A stretch of DNA of 64,000 nt from Actinomadura rudentiformis (GCF_008923185.1 NZ_WBMT01000008.1:310001-374000), one strand, 5' to 3'. Shown: positions 43,146 through 51,736, counted from the first letter of the stretch. Notes: generated by a model not told the origin, from the letters alone. Translations and numbers: made by a program.

Positions 43146-44108
43146 ATGCTCAAAACGCGCCTGGACCTTGACCGGATCCGCACGGCTCGCCGTGTGATCG
43201 ACCCGATGTTTCTGGACACTCCGCTATTCCGGTGCGACGCCTTGGGGCGCCCGCTTGGCTGTGCGGTGAGCATCAAGCTGGAGACGGCGAACCCGGTCCG
43301 CAGCTTCAAGGCCCGGGGTACCGAGCTTGTCGCGAGCCGACTGAGCGACCAGGGCCGGGCAGCCGCGGTGTGCGCCAGCGCCGGCAACCTCGGCCAGGCG
43401 CTCGGATGGTCAGGCAGCCGCCGTGGCCTCGACGTGACGGTCGTGGCATCGCGCCAGGCACCCGCCGCCAAGCTCGATCGGATCCGCGCCCTGGGCGCGG
43501 AACTGGAGTTGGTCGACGGCGACTTCGAAATGGCTCGTGAGCGCGCCGCGAGCATTGCCCGCCAACGCGGCATCCGGCTGGTCGAGGACAGCCGGGACAT
43601 CGAAACCTGCGAGGGCGCGGCGACCATCGGCCTGGAACTGGCACGCCAGGCGTCCTCCTTCGACGCTGTCCTCATCGCCCTAGGAGGCGGCGCGATGGCC
43701 ACCGGCGTGGGCCATGTCCTGAAGGCACTGGCGCCCGGAGTCGAGGTGATCTGCGTGCAGCCCCACGGCGCACCCGCGATGACCCGCTCGTGGCACCAGC
43801 GCCGCGTCATCGCCACCGACTCCGCCGACACCATCGCCGACGGCGTCGCCGGTCGATACCCCATCCCCGCCGTGCTGGACGACCTGCTGAAGGTCGCCGA
43901 CGATGCCGTCCTGGTCCAGGAGGCGTCCATCATCGCGGGTATGCGGATGCTCCTGGAGCATGCGGGCCTGGTCGTCGAACCCTCAGCGGCCCTCGGCGTC
44001 GCTGCCATCCTGGAGGACCCTGACCGCTTTGCCGACCGCCACGTGGTCACCATCATCTGCGGCAGCAACGTCGACCTGAACAACTATCACCAATGGGTCC
44101 GTCCCTAA
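43146..44108 (+). CDS. PLP-dependent threonine/serine dehydratase-like enzyme (fold type II)
   Basis: A 320-residue enzyme. The PLP lysine is K55 in NPVRSFKARG, followed by ASAGNLGQALGWSGSRRGLDVTV, in place of the usual ASxGNHGQG. The phosphate-binding glycine loop is ALGGGAMATGV and the C-terminal Ser/Cys motif near the cofactor nitrogen is IICGSNVD. This matches threonine dehydratase / serine racemase / threo-hydroxyaspartate dehydratase relatives, which deaminate hydroxy-amino acids or racemise serine. It is shorter than biosynthetic IlvA and lacks the ACT-like regulatory domain, so a catabolic or specialised role is more likely. Confidence 0.9.
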   Translation: MLKTRLDLDRIRTARRVIDPMFLDTPLFRCDALGRPLGCAVSIKLETANPVRSFKARGTELVASRLSDQGRAAAVCASAGNLGQALGWSGSRRGLDVTVVASRQAPAAKLDRIRALGAELELVDGDFEMARERAASIARQRGIRLVEDSRDIETCEGAATIGLELARQASSFDAVLIALGGGAMATGVGHVLKALAPGVEVICVQPHGAPAMTRSWHQRRVIATDSADTIADGVAGRYPIPAVLDDLLKVADDAVLVQEASIIAGMRMLLEHAGLVVEPSAALGVAAILEDPDRFADRHVVTIICGSNVDLNNYHQWVRP

Positions 44109-44259
44109 CCCGCAGGTCCCTGGGGCAGTCGAGACGAACCATTAACGATCACGAGCCGCCGATGCCACGACAGTCCACGCCCAGCCAACGTGAGACCCGT
44201 GAGGCCCAGCTCGCTCCGCTCCGGTGATCTTGGCAGGTGCGCGCACATGCTGCGATCGG

Positions 44260-44593
44260 GAAGTATTCGTTCCGTGCTGTCGCCTCAATGACGAGAAGAC
44301 CATCTGGCTGACGACCGTGCGACCCGACGGGCAACCCCAGACACCGCCCGTCGGATTCCTGGGGGACGGTACGCGGTTCCTGATTCTCAGCCGCCCGGGT
44401 GCGCCGAAGGTCCCGGAACCTCCAGGGCAACGCCAAGGTCACGCTGCATCTGGACACGGAGCAAGAAGCCGAAGACGGCGGGGTTCTCAGCATCGAGGGA
44501 GTGATGTGCGCTGAGGGAATCACCCCCGAAGAGGCCTTCGCCGAGTACTCCACCCTCACCCGAGTCATGCCCGCTCGCGTCCGCGCTTACTGA
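44260..44593 (+). pseudogene. PPOX-class (F420/FMN split-barrel) oxidoreductase, one frameshift
   Basis: The first frame reads LNDEKTIWLTTVRPDGQPQT then PPVGFLGDGTRFLILSRPG, the opening strands of a pyridoxamine-5'-phosphate-oxidase-like split barrel. At the CCC at 44412-44414 the homologous frame shifts by one: VRNLQGNAKVTLHLDTEQEA, GGVLSIEGVMCAEG and a C-terminal helix ending TRVMPARVRAY. One extra C accounts for the break. The N-terminal ~15 residues are also unclear, so the gene may lack its start. Actinobacterial relatives bind F420 or FMN and reduce small molecules. Confidence 0.7.
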
Positions 44594-45043
44594 GCGGCCA
44601 CTCACGCGACGAGCGTGGGTGCCGCCGCGGCTTGCCAGGACGGGCTGAGCCCTCACTTCTCGTTGCAGTGAAGGACCTACTCCCGAGGCCGGACGGGCAA
44701 AAGTTGTGAGGAACGACTGTGAATCCCTGCCTTAGAGGTACTGACAAGGTGTTCGCGCAGCAGGCGTCGGTGTAGCTATGGACCGGGCAGTGCGGGGAGT
44801 ACTCGGTTTGACACCCGCAGGGCGGTGACTCATGCGGCCGCGACGCCTCCACACGCCGTCGCATGCAGGGTCGCGGCCGTGACCGCCGTCGTCGCCACGA
44901 CCTCTCCCGAGCTCAAGGACTGGAGGGACTCCGTCGCGTCGATCACGACCAGCGCGTCCCTCCGCCACCGCAGAACCTCCGATATCGACTAGGCGGGCCA
45001 GGTGGCCATCACCTGCCATGGCTGGTGGCGGCGTTGGTTCATG
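44594..45043. other. Gene-poor interval
   Basis: About 450 bases without a supportable gene between the PPOX remnant and the terminator hairpin. A frame at 44880-44990 on the plus strand contains TTSPELKDWRDSVASITTSA followed by a stop at 44990, possibly the tail of an unknown protein. Confidence 0.4.
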
Positions 45044-45090
45044 CTGGGCGCCTGGAACGGGAGGTAGGGGTCCAGGCGCCCAGCGTTTTT
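45044..45090 (+). terminator. Intrinsic terminator with T-run
   Basis: CTGGGCGCCTGGA (45044-45056) and TCCAGGCGCCCAG (45071-45083) form a perfect 13-bp stem with a 14-nt loop, followed by CG and five T. It lies two bases from the stop of the minus-strand PA-domain gene and may end transcription from both sides; the T-run favours the plus direction. Confidence 0.85.
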
Positions 45091-45091
45091 C

Positions 45092-47458
45092 CTAGGGAAG
45101 GGTGTAGGCGCGGATGGTTTCCTGAGAGAGCACGTTGCCGGCGGTGTCTTCGGCCTGGACTTTGAGGGAGACCTTGCCGTGGCCGCGGAGGCGGGTGGAG
45201 TAACCGTTGCGGGTCTTACGGAGGAACGTCTTCGTCCAGCTGGCGCCGTCGTCGTACGAAACTGCGAGAGACAGGCGGCGCAGCGGGGTGGTGGAGCCGT
45301 CCTGGTGGCGCACTGCCAGGTTCAGGGTTCTGGAACGTGCGCGGTTGTTCAGGCCGAGGTCGGCGTCGTAGTCGATCTGGAGGAGCGGGACGACGGCGGT
45401 TTCTGTTCCGGAGGGGCGGGCGGAACGGAAGGTCCAGGCCGTCTTGGTACGCGTTGACAGCCGGGCCCATGAGGCGTGGTTGTCGACGTCGTACTCGATC
45501 CGGTAGGTCTCCTCGTCGGGCGGCAGGTTCAGGCTGCCGGTGGGCAGGTGGATGGTCGAGGCGATCAGCTTCTCGCCCTGGTACACGCGGAAGGCGGTGG
45601 CGAAGCCGCCGGGGAAGTTGCTGGAGTAGGCCCTGGAGAAGTTGCCTGCCGCGTCGACGAGGCCCACTCTCATGCGCAGCCGGTCGCCGGTCCGGGCGAT
45701 GGGGCTCAGGGGGTTCAGGCCGCCGGTCAGGGGTGCCTTGAACCAGGTGCGTGTACGGCGTTGACCGGGCAGATGTGACAGCCAGACGGATTCGTCGAGC
45801 TGTACGTAGGGCGTGTCCTCGTCCGGGAAGAGGTGGTTGTACGGCTCCTCCGGTGTTGCGGCGCGGGCCGTCCACATGGTTTCCGGGTCGGCGGAGAGGT
45901 ATTCGATTCGTGAACGGGGCGCCCCCGTGAACGGGAACGTGTAGGCCGTCGAGAGGCTTTCCCATGGACGGCGGCTATACCGTCCAGTGCTCATCGTGGC
46001 GAAGCCGTAGTAGTCGTTGCGGACCCGGGCCAGGTCCCGCGTGCGCGCCACATAGTGCAGCTTCTTCGGGATCTGTTGCTTTTCCGGGTAGAGCAGCTCG
46101 TACATGTACGGGCTGCTGACCACGCCCGCAGCCGTGACGGTCACGGGGGCGCGGGACAGGAGCGCCCGACCCTCTTCGTGGGAGAGCCGCACTGTGGGGA
46201 CGGTCAGTTTGATGCCGCTGCCGTTCGTATCGCCGTTGACGCCGGGTTTGTCGTTGTAGATCGCGACCATCCGTGCTCCCGCGGCCGCGGCCCGGTTGGA
46301 CTGCTCGGCCACGGAGACGCCGTCCGATCTGCGGATCAGCGCGAGCCTGCCGCGGAGGTCGGCTCCGGGGCGGTCGCCGTCGGCTACGCGGAGCCGCGTC
46401 GTGCCGTTCAGACGCGGATACTGCGAGGAGACGTCGCTGAAGTAGACCGGGTTGACGTACTCGGGTGACAGCGTGAGGCCGGGAGCCCGCATCGTGATGG
46501 ACGGGGCGTCCAGCCGCCACCGTGTGTAGATCTCGAACGAGCCGGCGCGGACCCGCGGGGCCGGCTGCATGAACACGCGTTCCTCAAGCTGGGAGCCACC
46601 TCCCATGAGCACGCCCTGGCTCGTCGCCGGGCCCTTCTGCGGGGTGCGCGTCCACATCAGATGGCTCAGCGCCCCGCGGTTGCGCTTGGTCACGTGGTCC
46701 GGTGTGTCGATCTTCACCTCGTTCGCCCGGCGCGCGTCGAGCACGAGATCGGTGTCCTCGGTGATCTCGATCTCCGGATGCCCGACGAAGCTGCGGTTGA
46801 GCGGGGTGTCCTGCGCGGTGCTCGACTGCCACGGCGGCATGGTCTCGATGACACCCGTGATCGAGTACGTCCCCGGTGGGACGCGGATGCAGCTGCTGCC
46901 GTCCCAGGAGGCGTCCGTGCAGGGCAGATCCGGGTCGCCGGGCAGCACACGGCGTGAGCTGCCGCGGGTGCCGTCCTTGACGTCGAACACGTTGTACGTT
47001 CCACGCCCCACGCGGCCGTCGCGGGCGATGCCCTTCACCCGGATGGTGACGAGTCCGTCCGATGCTCTCGGCGCGGGAACGGCCGGCCGGCGCCCCTCGT
47101 GGAGCGCGGTCACATTGAACGACGCGGGATCGGCGGAGGTCTGGTCATCGGGGACGACGTACAGGTCACCGTCGGTCTGTGTCACCGAGAAGGCGGGCGT
47201 GTAGCCGTCCTTGCGCGGCACGGCCGTCACGGCGGCCACCCCACTGGCCGACACGTGAACCTTGTCGCCGGTCGGGAGCGTGACGTCGTACGGCTTGCCC
47301 GCAGTCGTCTGGGCGGGCTCGGCCGACGCGGGTTTGGCCAATGCGGACTTGGCCGACGTGAAGGCGGTGGCCTCGGCCGACGCGGGGGCGGTGAAGGTGG
47401 TGGCCAGGGCGATGGCCGAGCCCACCGCTGCGATGCCGCCCGTCGTACGTCGCCACAT
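45092..47458 (-). CDS. Large secreted protein with protease-associated (PA) domain
   Basis: 788 residues behind GGAGAGGGG. A Sec signal (TTGGIAAVGSAIALATTF, cleavage near ASA ~28) is followed by an Ala-rich stretch. Residues ~55-300 are beta-sandwich-like (VTLPTGDKVHVSASGVAAVT and RVLPGDPDLPCTDASWDGSS with a Cys pair). A PA domain follows at ~360-450: DLRGRLALIRRSDGVSVAEQ, RAAAAGARMVAIYNDKPG and IKLTVPTVRLSHEEGRALL. The C-terminal third is again beta-rich and ends in Ig-like repeats (LSLAVSYDDGASWTKTFLRK, VSLKVQAEDTAGNVLSQETI). The overall plan resembles the non-catalytic part of large actinobacterial subtilases, but no Asp/His/Ser protease domain is present. It may be an orphan substrate-binding or surface protein. 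Divergent from a TrmB/LuxR-type regulator. Confidence 0.8.
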   Translation of the reverse strand: MWRRTTGGIAAVGSAIALATTFTAPASAEATAFTSAKSALAKPASAEPAQTTAGKPYDVTLPTGDKVHVSASGVAAVTAVPRKDGYTPAFSVTQTDGDLYVVPDDQTSADPASFNVTALHEGRRPAVPAPRASDGLVTIRVKGIARDGRVGRGTYNVFDVKDGTRGSSRRVLPGDPDLPCTDASWDGSSCIRVPPGTYSITGVIETMPPWQSSTAQDTPLNRSFVGHPEIEITEDTDLVLDARRANEVKIDTPDHVTKRNRGALSHLMWTRTPQKGPATSQGVLMGGGSQLEERVFMQPAPRVRAGSFEIYTRWRLDAPSITMRAPGLTLSPEYVNPVYFSDVSSQYPRLNGTTRLRVADGDRPGADLRGRLALIRRSDGVSVAEQSNRAAAAGARMVAIYNDKPGVNGDTNGSGIKLTVPTVRLSHEEGRALLSRAPVTVTAAGVVSSPYMYELLYPEKQQIPKKLHYVARTRDLARVRNDYYGFATMSTGRYSRRPWESLSTAYTFPFTGAPRSRIEYLSADPETMWTARAATPEEPYNHLFPDEDTPYVQLDESVWLSHLPGQRRTRTWFKAPLTGGLNPLSPIARTGDRLRMRVGLVDAAGNFSRAYSSNFPGGFATAFRVYQGEKLIASTIHLPTGSLNLPPDEETYRIEYDVDNHASWARLSTRTKTAWTFRSARPSGTETAVVPLLQIDYDADLGLNNRARSRTLNLAVRHQDGSTTPLRRLSLAVSYDDGASWTKTFLRKTRNGYSTRLRGHGKVSLKVQAEDTAGNVLSQETIRAYTLP

Positions 47459-47599
47459 GGCCGTCCCCTCTCCGAAACCCGATGATGATCGTTCTAGCGG
47501 GCGTCCGCGCAGGTGGTCCAGGGACGACGGTGGCGGGAACCGTCATGACGTAAAGCCGCCAGCCCCCGAAAAGGGACAGTCAACGTCTAGATTCGCTGC

Positions 47600-48637
47600 A
47601 TGTCCGAATCACGGCTCACCGGCGACTCCCGGCGCCCGGTGCTGGAGGGGCTCGGGGTGACCGCCGCCGAGGAGGCCGTCTACCGGACACTCCTGCGCGA
47701 GGGCCCCTCCGCGCTTGCGAGCTTGGCGCCGCGCGCCGGCACATCGGTCACGGCACTGCGACGGATGCTGCCCCGCCTTGAGGAACTCGGACTGGTCACA
47801 CGCCTGGCCGGGCGCCCGCTGCGGCTGCTGGCCACCCCGCCGCACGTCGCGGTCGAGGCCCTCGTCGCCAGCCGCCAGGAGGAGATCGCCCGCAGCCGCG
47901 CGGCGATCGGCCCGCTCGTCGCCGAGGCCGCGCCGCATCCGGAGGAACAGGTGGAGGTCGTCAGCGGGCGGGCGGCGGTGTCCCGGCGCTACCTGCAACT
48001 CCTCCAAGGGGCGCGCGAGGAGCTTCTCGTACTGGTGCATCCGCCGTTCGCCACCGACGCGGCGGTGTCCAGCGACGAGCAGGAGCGGACGATGGACCGC
48101 GGGATCCGGGTGCGCGGCATCTACGGTCCGGACGCGTTCGACGAGCCCGGCGCACTGGAGTACGTCCAGCGGGCCATCGCGTCCGGGGAGGAGGCCCGCC
48201 TGGGGAACGTGCCGATCAAGCTGGCCATCGCAGACCGGCGCACCGCGATGCTCCCGCTGACCTCCGAACATGCCAGTTCGGTCGACAGTGCTCTGGTCGT
48301 CCACTCTTCCGCTCTGCTGGACGCCCTGGTCTCGTTGTTCGAGGCACTGTGGCAGAGCGGCGTCCCGCTGCCCGGCCACGACGCCGCCCCGGACGACGAT
48401 GTGCTCGCCCTATTGACGGCAGGCCTCACCGACGATGCCATTGCCCGCCAGCTCAGCATCAGCACACGTACCGTCCAGCGTCGTGTTCGCGAACTGTGCG
48501 ACCGCCTGGGAGCACGCACCCGCTTCCAAGCCGGCGTCCTCACCGCCTCCCGCTTCGCCCATCCTCACCCCGCCTCACCCGGCGGCGCCAAGCTGAAGAC
48601 GGACGATAGTGCCCTCACCACAGGTGATCCTCGGTGA
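47600..48637 (+). CDS. TrmB-like / LuxR transcriptional regulator
   Basis: A 345-residue regulator with two DNA-binding modules. The N-terminus is a TrmB-type winged helix (LGVTAAEEAVYRTLLREGPS, LASLAPRAGTSVTALRRMLP, LEELGLVTRLAG). The centre resembles a phospholipase-D-like sensor fold (VEVVSGRAAVSRRYLQLLQG, LVLVHPPFA, RGIRVRGIYGPDAFD, IKLAIADRRTAMLPL). The C-terminus is a LuxR HTH (LLTAGLTDDAIARQLSISTR, TVQRRVRELCDRLGARTRFQ). This architecture is common in actinobacteria beside large secreted peptidases or PA-domain proteins, and here it is divergent from one, 141 bases apart, so that gene is its probable target. Confidence 0.88.
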   Translation: MSESRLTGDSRRPVLEGLGVTAAEEAVYRTLLREGPSALASLAPRAGTSVTALRRMLPRLEELGLVTRLAGRPLRLLATPPHVAVEALVASRQEEIARSRAAIGPLVAEAAPHPEEQVEVVSGRAAVSRRYLQLLQGAREELLVLVHPPFATDAAVSSDEQERTMDRGIRVRGIYGPDAFDEPGALEYVQRAIASGEEARLGNVPIKLAIADRRTAMLPLTSEHASSVDSALVVHSSALLDALVSLFEALWQSGVPLPGHDAAPDDDVLALLTAGLTDDAIARQLSISTRTVQRRVRELCDRLGARTRFQAGVLTASRFAHPHPASPGGAKLKTDDSALTTGDPR

Positions 48638-48812
48638 GGGCGGGTGACGAACGTCGTATCCAGGCCGAGTGACCGTCTTCTGTCGCGAGGGATTTCTACC
48701 GGGTCATCCGCTTTTGTCGATGGGCGATGGGGCCACGGACTCGTCAGCGTCCTCGAAGAGACCCGCTGGGCGGCGAAAATGGCCCATTGCTCGCGTGTGA
48801 GAGAGTGGATTC

Positions 48813-49211
48813 ATGCCCTTGAGCGCTTATGAACTCAGGACTTCGGTCGCCGTGTCCGACATTCAGAAGGCGGTCGCGTTCTACGAAGGCAAGCTGGGAC
48901 TACAGGTGCTGGAGTCCGGCCCCAGCGCCAACATCGACGACGGCAGCCGTGTCTATGGTTCTGGTGGCGGGCCGGCGCTGAACGTGTACCAGTCGGTGAC
49001 TGCCGGGAAGACCGCAGCGACACTGGCGACGTGGTACGTCGACGACATCGACCAGATCGTTGACGAGCTCGTCTCCTCCGGCGTCGAGTTCGTTCGCTAC
49101 GACCAGTTCGAACACGACGCCAAGGGGATCACTGCTCGGGCCGGTGGTGGACGTATCGCCTGGTTCCAGGACCCAGACGGCAATACCTTCGCCATCGAAG
49201 CCGACGTCTGA
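48813..49211 (+). CDS. VOC-family (glyoxalase/bleomycin-resistance-like) protein
   Basis: A 132-residue protein with two beta-alpha-beta-beta-beta modules: LRTSVAVSDIQKAVAFYEGK LGL, DDGSRVYGSGGGPALNVYQS, then ATWYVDDIDQIVDELVSSGV and GGRIAWFQDPDGNTFAIEAD. The pattern ending in F.DPDGN is typical of the VOC superfamily. The usual metal-binding positions are only partly present (no His at the first strand; Glu near the C-terminus), so it may bind a ligand rather than act as a lyase. No partner gene is apparent. Confidence 0.9.
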   Translation: MPLSAYELRTSVAVSDIQKAVAFYEGKLGLQVLESGPSANIDDGSRVYGSGGGPALNVYQSVTAGKTAATLATWYVDDIDQIVDELVSSGVEFVRYDQFEHDAKGITARAGGGRIAWFQDPDGNTFAIEADV

Positions 49212-49272
49212 GCCCCTATCGGCGATGCGGTGCCGCCGGTGGCAGCAGGGCCCCACCGGCGTGCCGCGTCGT

Positions 49273-49767
49273 TCAGTAGTACACGCGCCCCGTCATGATG
49301 GAGCCGCGAGTGCGTGAGGAGGACTTGAAGAGCACGTAGAACTTGGTGCCCTTCTTGACCTTGGCCCGGTTGAGCTTGATGGGCTTGCCCTTGTCCCTGG
49401 GCTCGACCGTCACGACAGGGCCCAAAGGCCTTCCGCCCTTCGCGAAGAGCTGCACCTTCATGGGAACGCCCTGCACGTAGTTGGCCTTGATCGAGATGTT
49501 CGCTCCGATACCCGACTTCGTCAGGGGCTTCTTGCTGTCCTTCGGGACGGTCCTGGTCCGGGGAGCCCCGCATGTCGGGCCGCTGCAGTTCACCCTGACC
49601 CCGAAGAAGTAGTCCTTCTGCTTGGCGGCCTGGACCGCGTTCGCATGCCCGTCGGGCACCGCAGCCACCGCGGGGGCGGCGCCCATAGCGGGAGCGGCGC
49701 CCATGGCGAGCGTGAGTGACAGACCGCCGATGACGGCCGTCCGCGAGACGATGGACATCTGAACCAT
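49273..49767 (-). CDS. Small secreted protein, unknown family
   Basis: Taken from the ATG at 49767, preceded by GAAGGGAA; the 164-residue product has a Sec signal with a small internal duplication (MGAAPAMGAAPA, cleavage near ~35). The mature part is basic and beta-rich, with a Cys pair in VNCSGPTCGAPRTRTV and the repeated theme of Lys-rich loops (PRDKGKPIKLNRAKVKKGTK FYVLF). It resembles surface-exposed beta-sandwich proteins but I cannot name a family. Convergent with the VOC gene. Confidence 0.75.
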   Translation of the reverse strand: MVQMSIVSRTAVIGGLSLTLAMGAAPAMGAAPAVAAVPDGHANAVQAAKQKDYFFGVRVNCSGPTCGAPRTRTVPKDSKKPLTKSGIGANISIKANYVQGVPMKVQLFAKGGRPLGPVVTVEPRDKGKPIKLNRAKVKKGTKFYVLFKSSSRTRGSIMTGRVYY

Positions 49768-50081
49768 GTGACTTCCCTTCTCCGCCCACATTGCGTGATC
49801 ATCTTCATGGGCCGAGATGAGCATCCGCCAGGCCCCCTGGCACCCATCGTGACTGGCACCTGGCTCCTAGAGGTGCTCCCCGTACGCCAAGAGCCAGGAA
49901 CAGCGGGGATGAGCACCACCGACCACCACTGCGGGGGATCTCAGAGCCATCGGTAGTTCTTGGGACCCATGGGGCGACTGAGAAGATAGACCCTGCGCTT
50001 CTACCAGGCAGGATCGCAGGTTTGCCATACTCCGTCCTGGCTCATCCTTCCCCGCAAGATTCCCGTACCCCTGGAGAGACC

Positions 50082-50795
50082 ATGGCCCGTGCATCCACTC
50101 GTGTCGCCTCCGTGCTCGTCGCGGCCGGCGTCGCGACGGCCACTCCCTCGATAGCCTTCGCCGCTCCACAGGCCCCCACCACGCCGAAGGCCCCCGCCGC
50201 CGCCCAGGCGCCGACCGCCGCGAAGCACAACTGGAAGATCCTCTGGGAGCCGCCGTCCGACGAGGCCACCGCGGCGGCTTACTGGAAGACCATGAAGATC
50301 AAGGGCCAGAAGCAGAAGAAGAAGAACTGGTGCGGCCCGGCCGCGGCCGCAAGCGCCCTGAGCTACCACGCCAAGGTCGGTGGCGGCACGCAGGCCTCCC
50401 TCGCGAAGAAGATGGCCACCGACAAGATCGGCTTCACCTCGCCGATCGCGATGGGCCGCGAGATGACCAACTACATCAACAAGGCGTGGAAGACCAAGGG
50501 CACCAAGTACAAGGCGCACCGGAACGTCAAGAACTACAACCTCTGGAACGCGACGCGCTACGCCTACGCCCGGGGCCAGGGTCCGCTCATCCTCACCGTC
50601 TACGCCAAGAAGAGCTGGTACCCGAAGGCCGGCAAGGCGGTCGCCCACTACGTGGTGGTCTACGGCTTCGACGACACCACCAACTGGGACGACTCGACCT
50701 ACCTGATCTGGGACCCGGCGCACGGCAAGCGCAAGCTCAAGCCCACCAAGTGGGAAAAGATCGCCTACGCCGGCAAGTTCGTCGTCGTCTGGTGA
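50082..50795 (+). CDS. Secreted C39-like cysteine peptidase
   Basis: A 237-residue protein whose ATG follows CTGGAGAG. A Sec signal (STRVASVLVAAGVATATPSI, cleavage near AFA ~28) and an Ala/Pro/Thr-rich linker lead to a papain-like C39_2 domain: KNWCGPAAAASALSYHAK with nucleophile Cys 84, KMATDKIGFTSPIAMGREMT, KAVAHYVVVYGFDD with His 189, and LIWDPAHGK with Asp 211. A complete Cys-His-Asp triad supports activity. Extracellular C39-like peptidases in actinobacteria are uncharacterised single-domain enzymes; unlike bacteriocin C39 domains there is no linked ABC transporter here. Followed by an unusual 20-bp repeat array and hairpin. Confidence 0.88.
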   Translation: MARASTRVASVLVAAGVATATPSIAFAAPQAPTTPKAPAAAQAPTAAKHNWKILWEPPSDEATAAAYWKTMKIKGQKQKKKNWCGPAAAASALSYHAKVGGGTQASLAKKMATDKIGFTSPIAMGREMTNYINKAWKTKGTKYKAHRNVKNYNLWNATRYAYARGQGPLILTVYAKKSWYPKAGKAVAHYVVVYGFDDTTNWDDSTYLIWDPAHGKRKLKPTKWEKIAYAGKFVVVW

Positions 50796-50827
50796 GACTG
50801 CCCCTCGCCCGAGCCAACCGAGCCGGG

Positions 50828-50928
50828 TGACGAACGGCCCGTCGCCATGACGAACGGCCCGTCGCCATGACGAACGGCCCGTCGCCGTGACGAACGGCCC
50901 GTCCGCACGACGAAGCGGCCCGTCCACA
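50828..50928. repeat. 20-bp tandem repeat array
   Basis: The unit tgacgaacggcccgtcgcca is repeated three times with the same sequence and once with small changes (50828-50907), then two degenerate units run into the hairpin at 50933. Each unit holds the near-palindrome acggcccgt. It starts 32 bases after the peptidase stop. Confidence 0.85.
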
Positions 50929-50932
50929 TGAT

Positions 50933-50968
50933 GGATGGCCCGTCCACGAGGTGGTGGACGGGCCATCC
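50933..50968 (+). terminator. Perfect hairpin closing the repeat array
   Basis: GGATGGCCCGTCCAC (50933-50947) and GTGGACGGGCCATCC (50954-50968) form a 15-bp perfect stem with a 6-nt loop. The arms derive from the repeat unit. Probable terminator of the C39 peptidase transcript. Confidence 0.75.
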
Positions 50969-51173
50969 GTCATGACTGGGGTCCGGGCGTGCGTTCCGAA
51001 GGTCGCCTGCGGCCCGCTCACTGGCCCATGGCTCCGCATCGAGGCATGTCCGCGCCCGCATGCTCGCGGGGACGGTTCAGGCGTTCGAGAGACTCATGCG
51101 CCGCGCCCAGCCCAACGGCGACGGCAATGGGTGGTCAATCCGATGTAAGGCTCGGTGTTCGAGAGAGGCAGAT

Positions 51174-51204
51174 GGGCGGGCCGGCCTTTGCGGGCCGCCC
51201 GCCC
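51174..51204 (-). terminator. GC-rich hairpin, probable terminator
   Basis: GGGCGGGCCGGCC (51174-51186) can pair with GGGCCGCCCGCCC (51192-51204) with two mismatches around a 5-nt loop, just downstream of the minus-strand secreted-protein stop at 51218. Confidence 0.5.
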
Positions 51205-51217
51205 TATCTGATTTGTG

Positions 51218-51736
51218 CTACCTGGAACGCGGGCACTTGACCCGCGGGTTGTGGGTCGAGAAGTTCCCGTACGGGTTCTTCAGCCAGGCCCACACGTGCA
51301 GGTCGTAATGGACCGGCATGCCGGGTTCGTGGCCCAGCATCGGGCCGTCGAACCAGTAGTGGCCGAAAAGCTTCGGGCGGTCGCCGCCGGTGTGGATGTC
51401 GTTGTCCCTGTCGATGAAGAGGTATTCCACCGCCGCCAACTTCAGGCCCTTACGGCTCGGGGCGTAGACCAGTGCCTCCGGTTCGAACGGGATGAGCCTC
51501 CTGTCCACCCGGTTGGCCTTGACGAAGTGGTAGCCCATTCCCGGTACGCACCCGCCGGCCAACCTGAATCCGTCGGCCTTGGCCTTCTCCACCGAAAGAT
51601 ACTTCTTTGTCCATTCCCGCACCTTGTGTATGGCGGCCTTGTCGTCGGGCGGGTCCGCAGACGCGGTCCCCGTCACGCCGAAGCTCGCTGCGGCCAGCGC
51701 GAGCGCCATCACAGTGGCTCGTTTTCGATGCTTCAT
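51218..51736 (-). CDS. Secreted protein of a conserved actinobacterial family
   Basis: A 172-residue protein with a Sec signal (RKRATVMALALAAASFGVTG, cleavage near ASA ~27). The mature part matches a recurrent exported family: HKVREWTKKYLSVEKAKADG, GGCVPGMGYHFVKANRVD, EPEALVYAPSRKGLKLAAVE YLFIDRD, then FDGPMLGHEPGMPVHYDLHV and WLKNPYGNFSTHNPRVKCP. The conserved His and Gly-Met motifs suggest a metal-binding or catalytic pocket, but no function is established. Two Cys residues probably form a disulfide. Divergent from the LuxR regulator across the inverted repeat at 51792-51815. Confidence 0.8.
   Translation of the reverse strand: MKHRKRATVMALALAAASFGVTGTASADPPDDKAAIHKVREWTKKYLSVEKAKADGFRLAGGCVPGMGYHFVKANRVDRRLIPFEPEALVYAPSRKGLKLAAVEYLFIDRDNDIHTGGDRPKLFGHYWFDGPMLGHEPGMPVHYDLHVWAWLKNPYGNFSTHNPRVKCPRSR

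Noticed and set aside
42755..44083. 442-residue minus-strand frame
   Set aside because: Antisense to the PLP-dependent enzyme; composition is Ser/Arg/Thr-rich as expected of a shadow frame.
47542..47551. CGTCATGACG palindrome between the PA-domain gene and its regulator as operator
   Set aside because: Ten bases of palindrome in GC-rich DNA is expected by chance, and no second copy was found in the intergenic region.
50828..50928. CRISPR array
   Set aside because: The 20-bp units are directly adjacent with no spacers and no cas gene is present; it is a plain tandem repeat.
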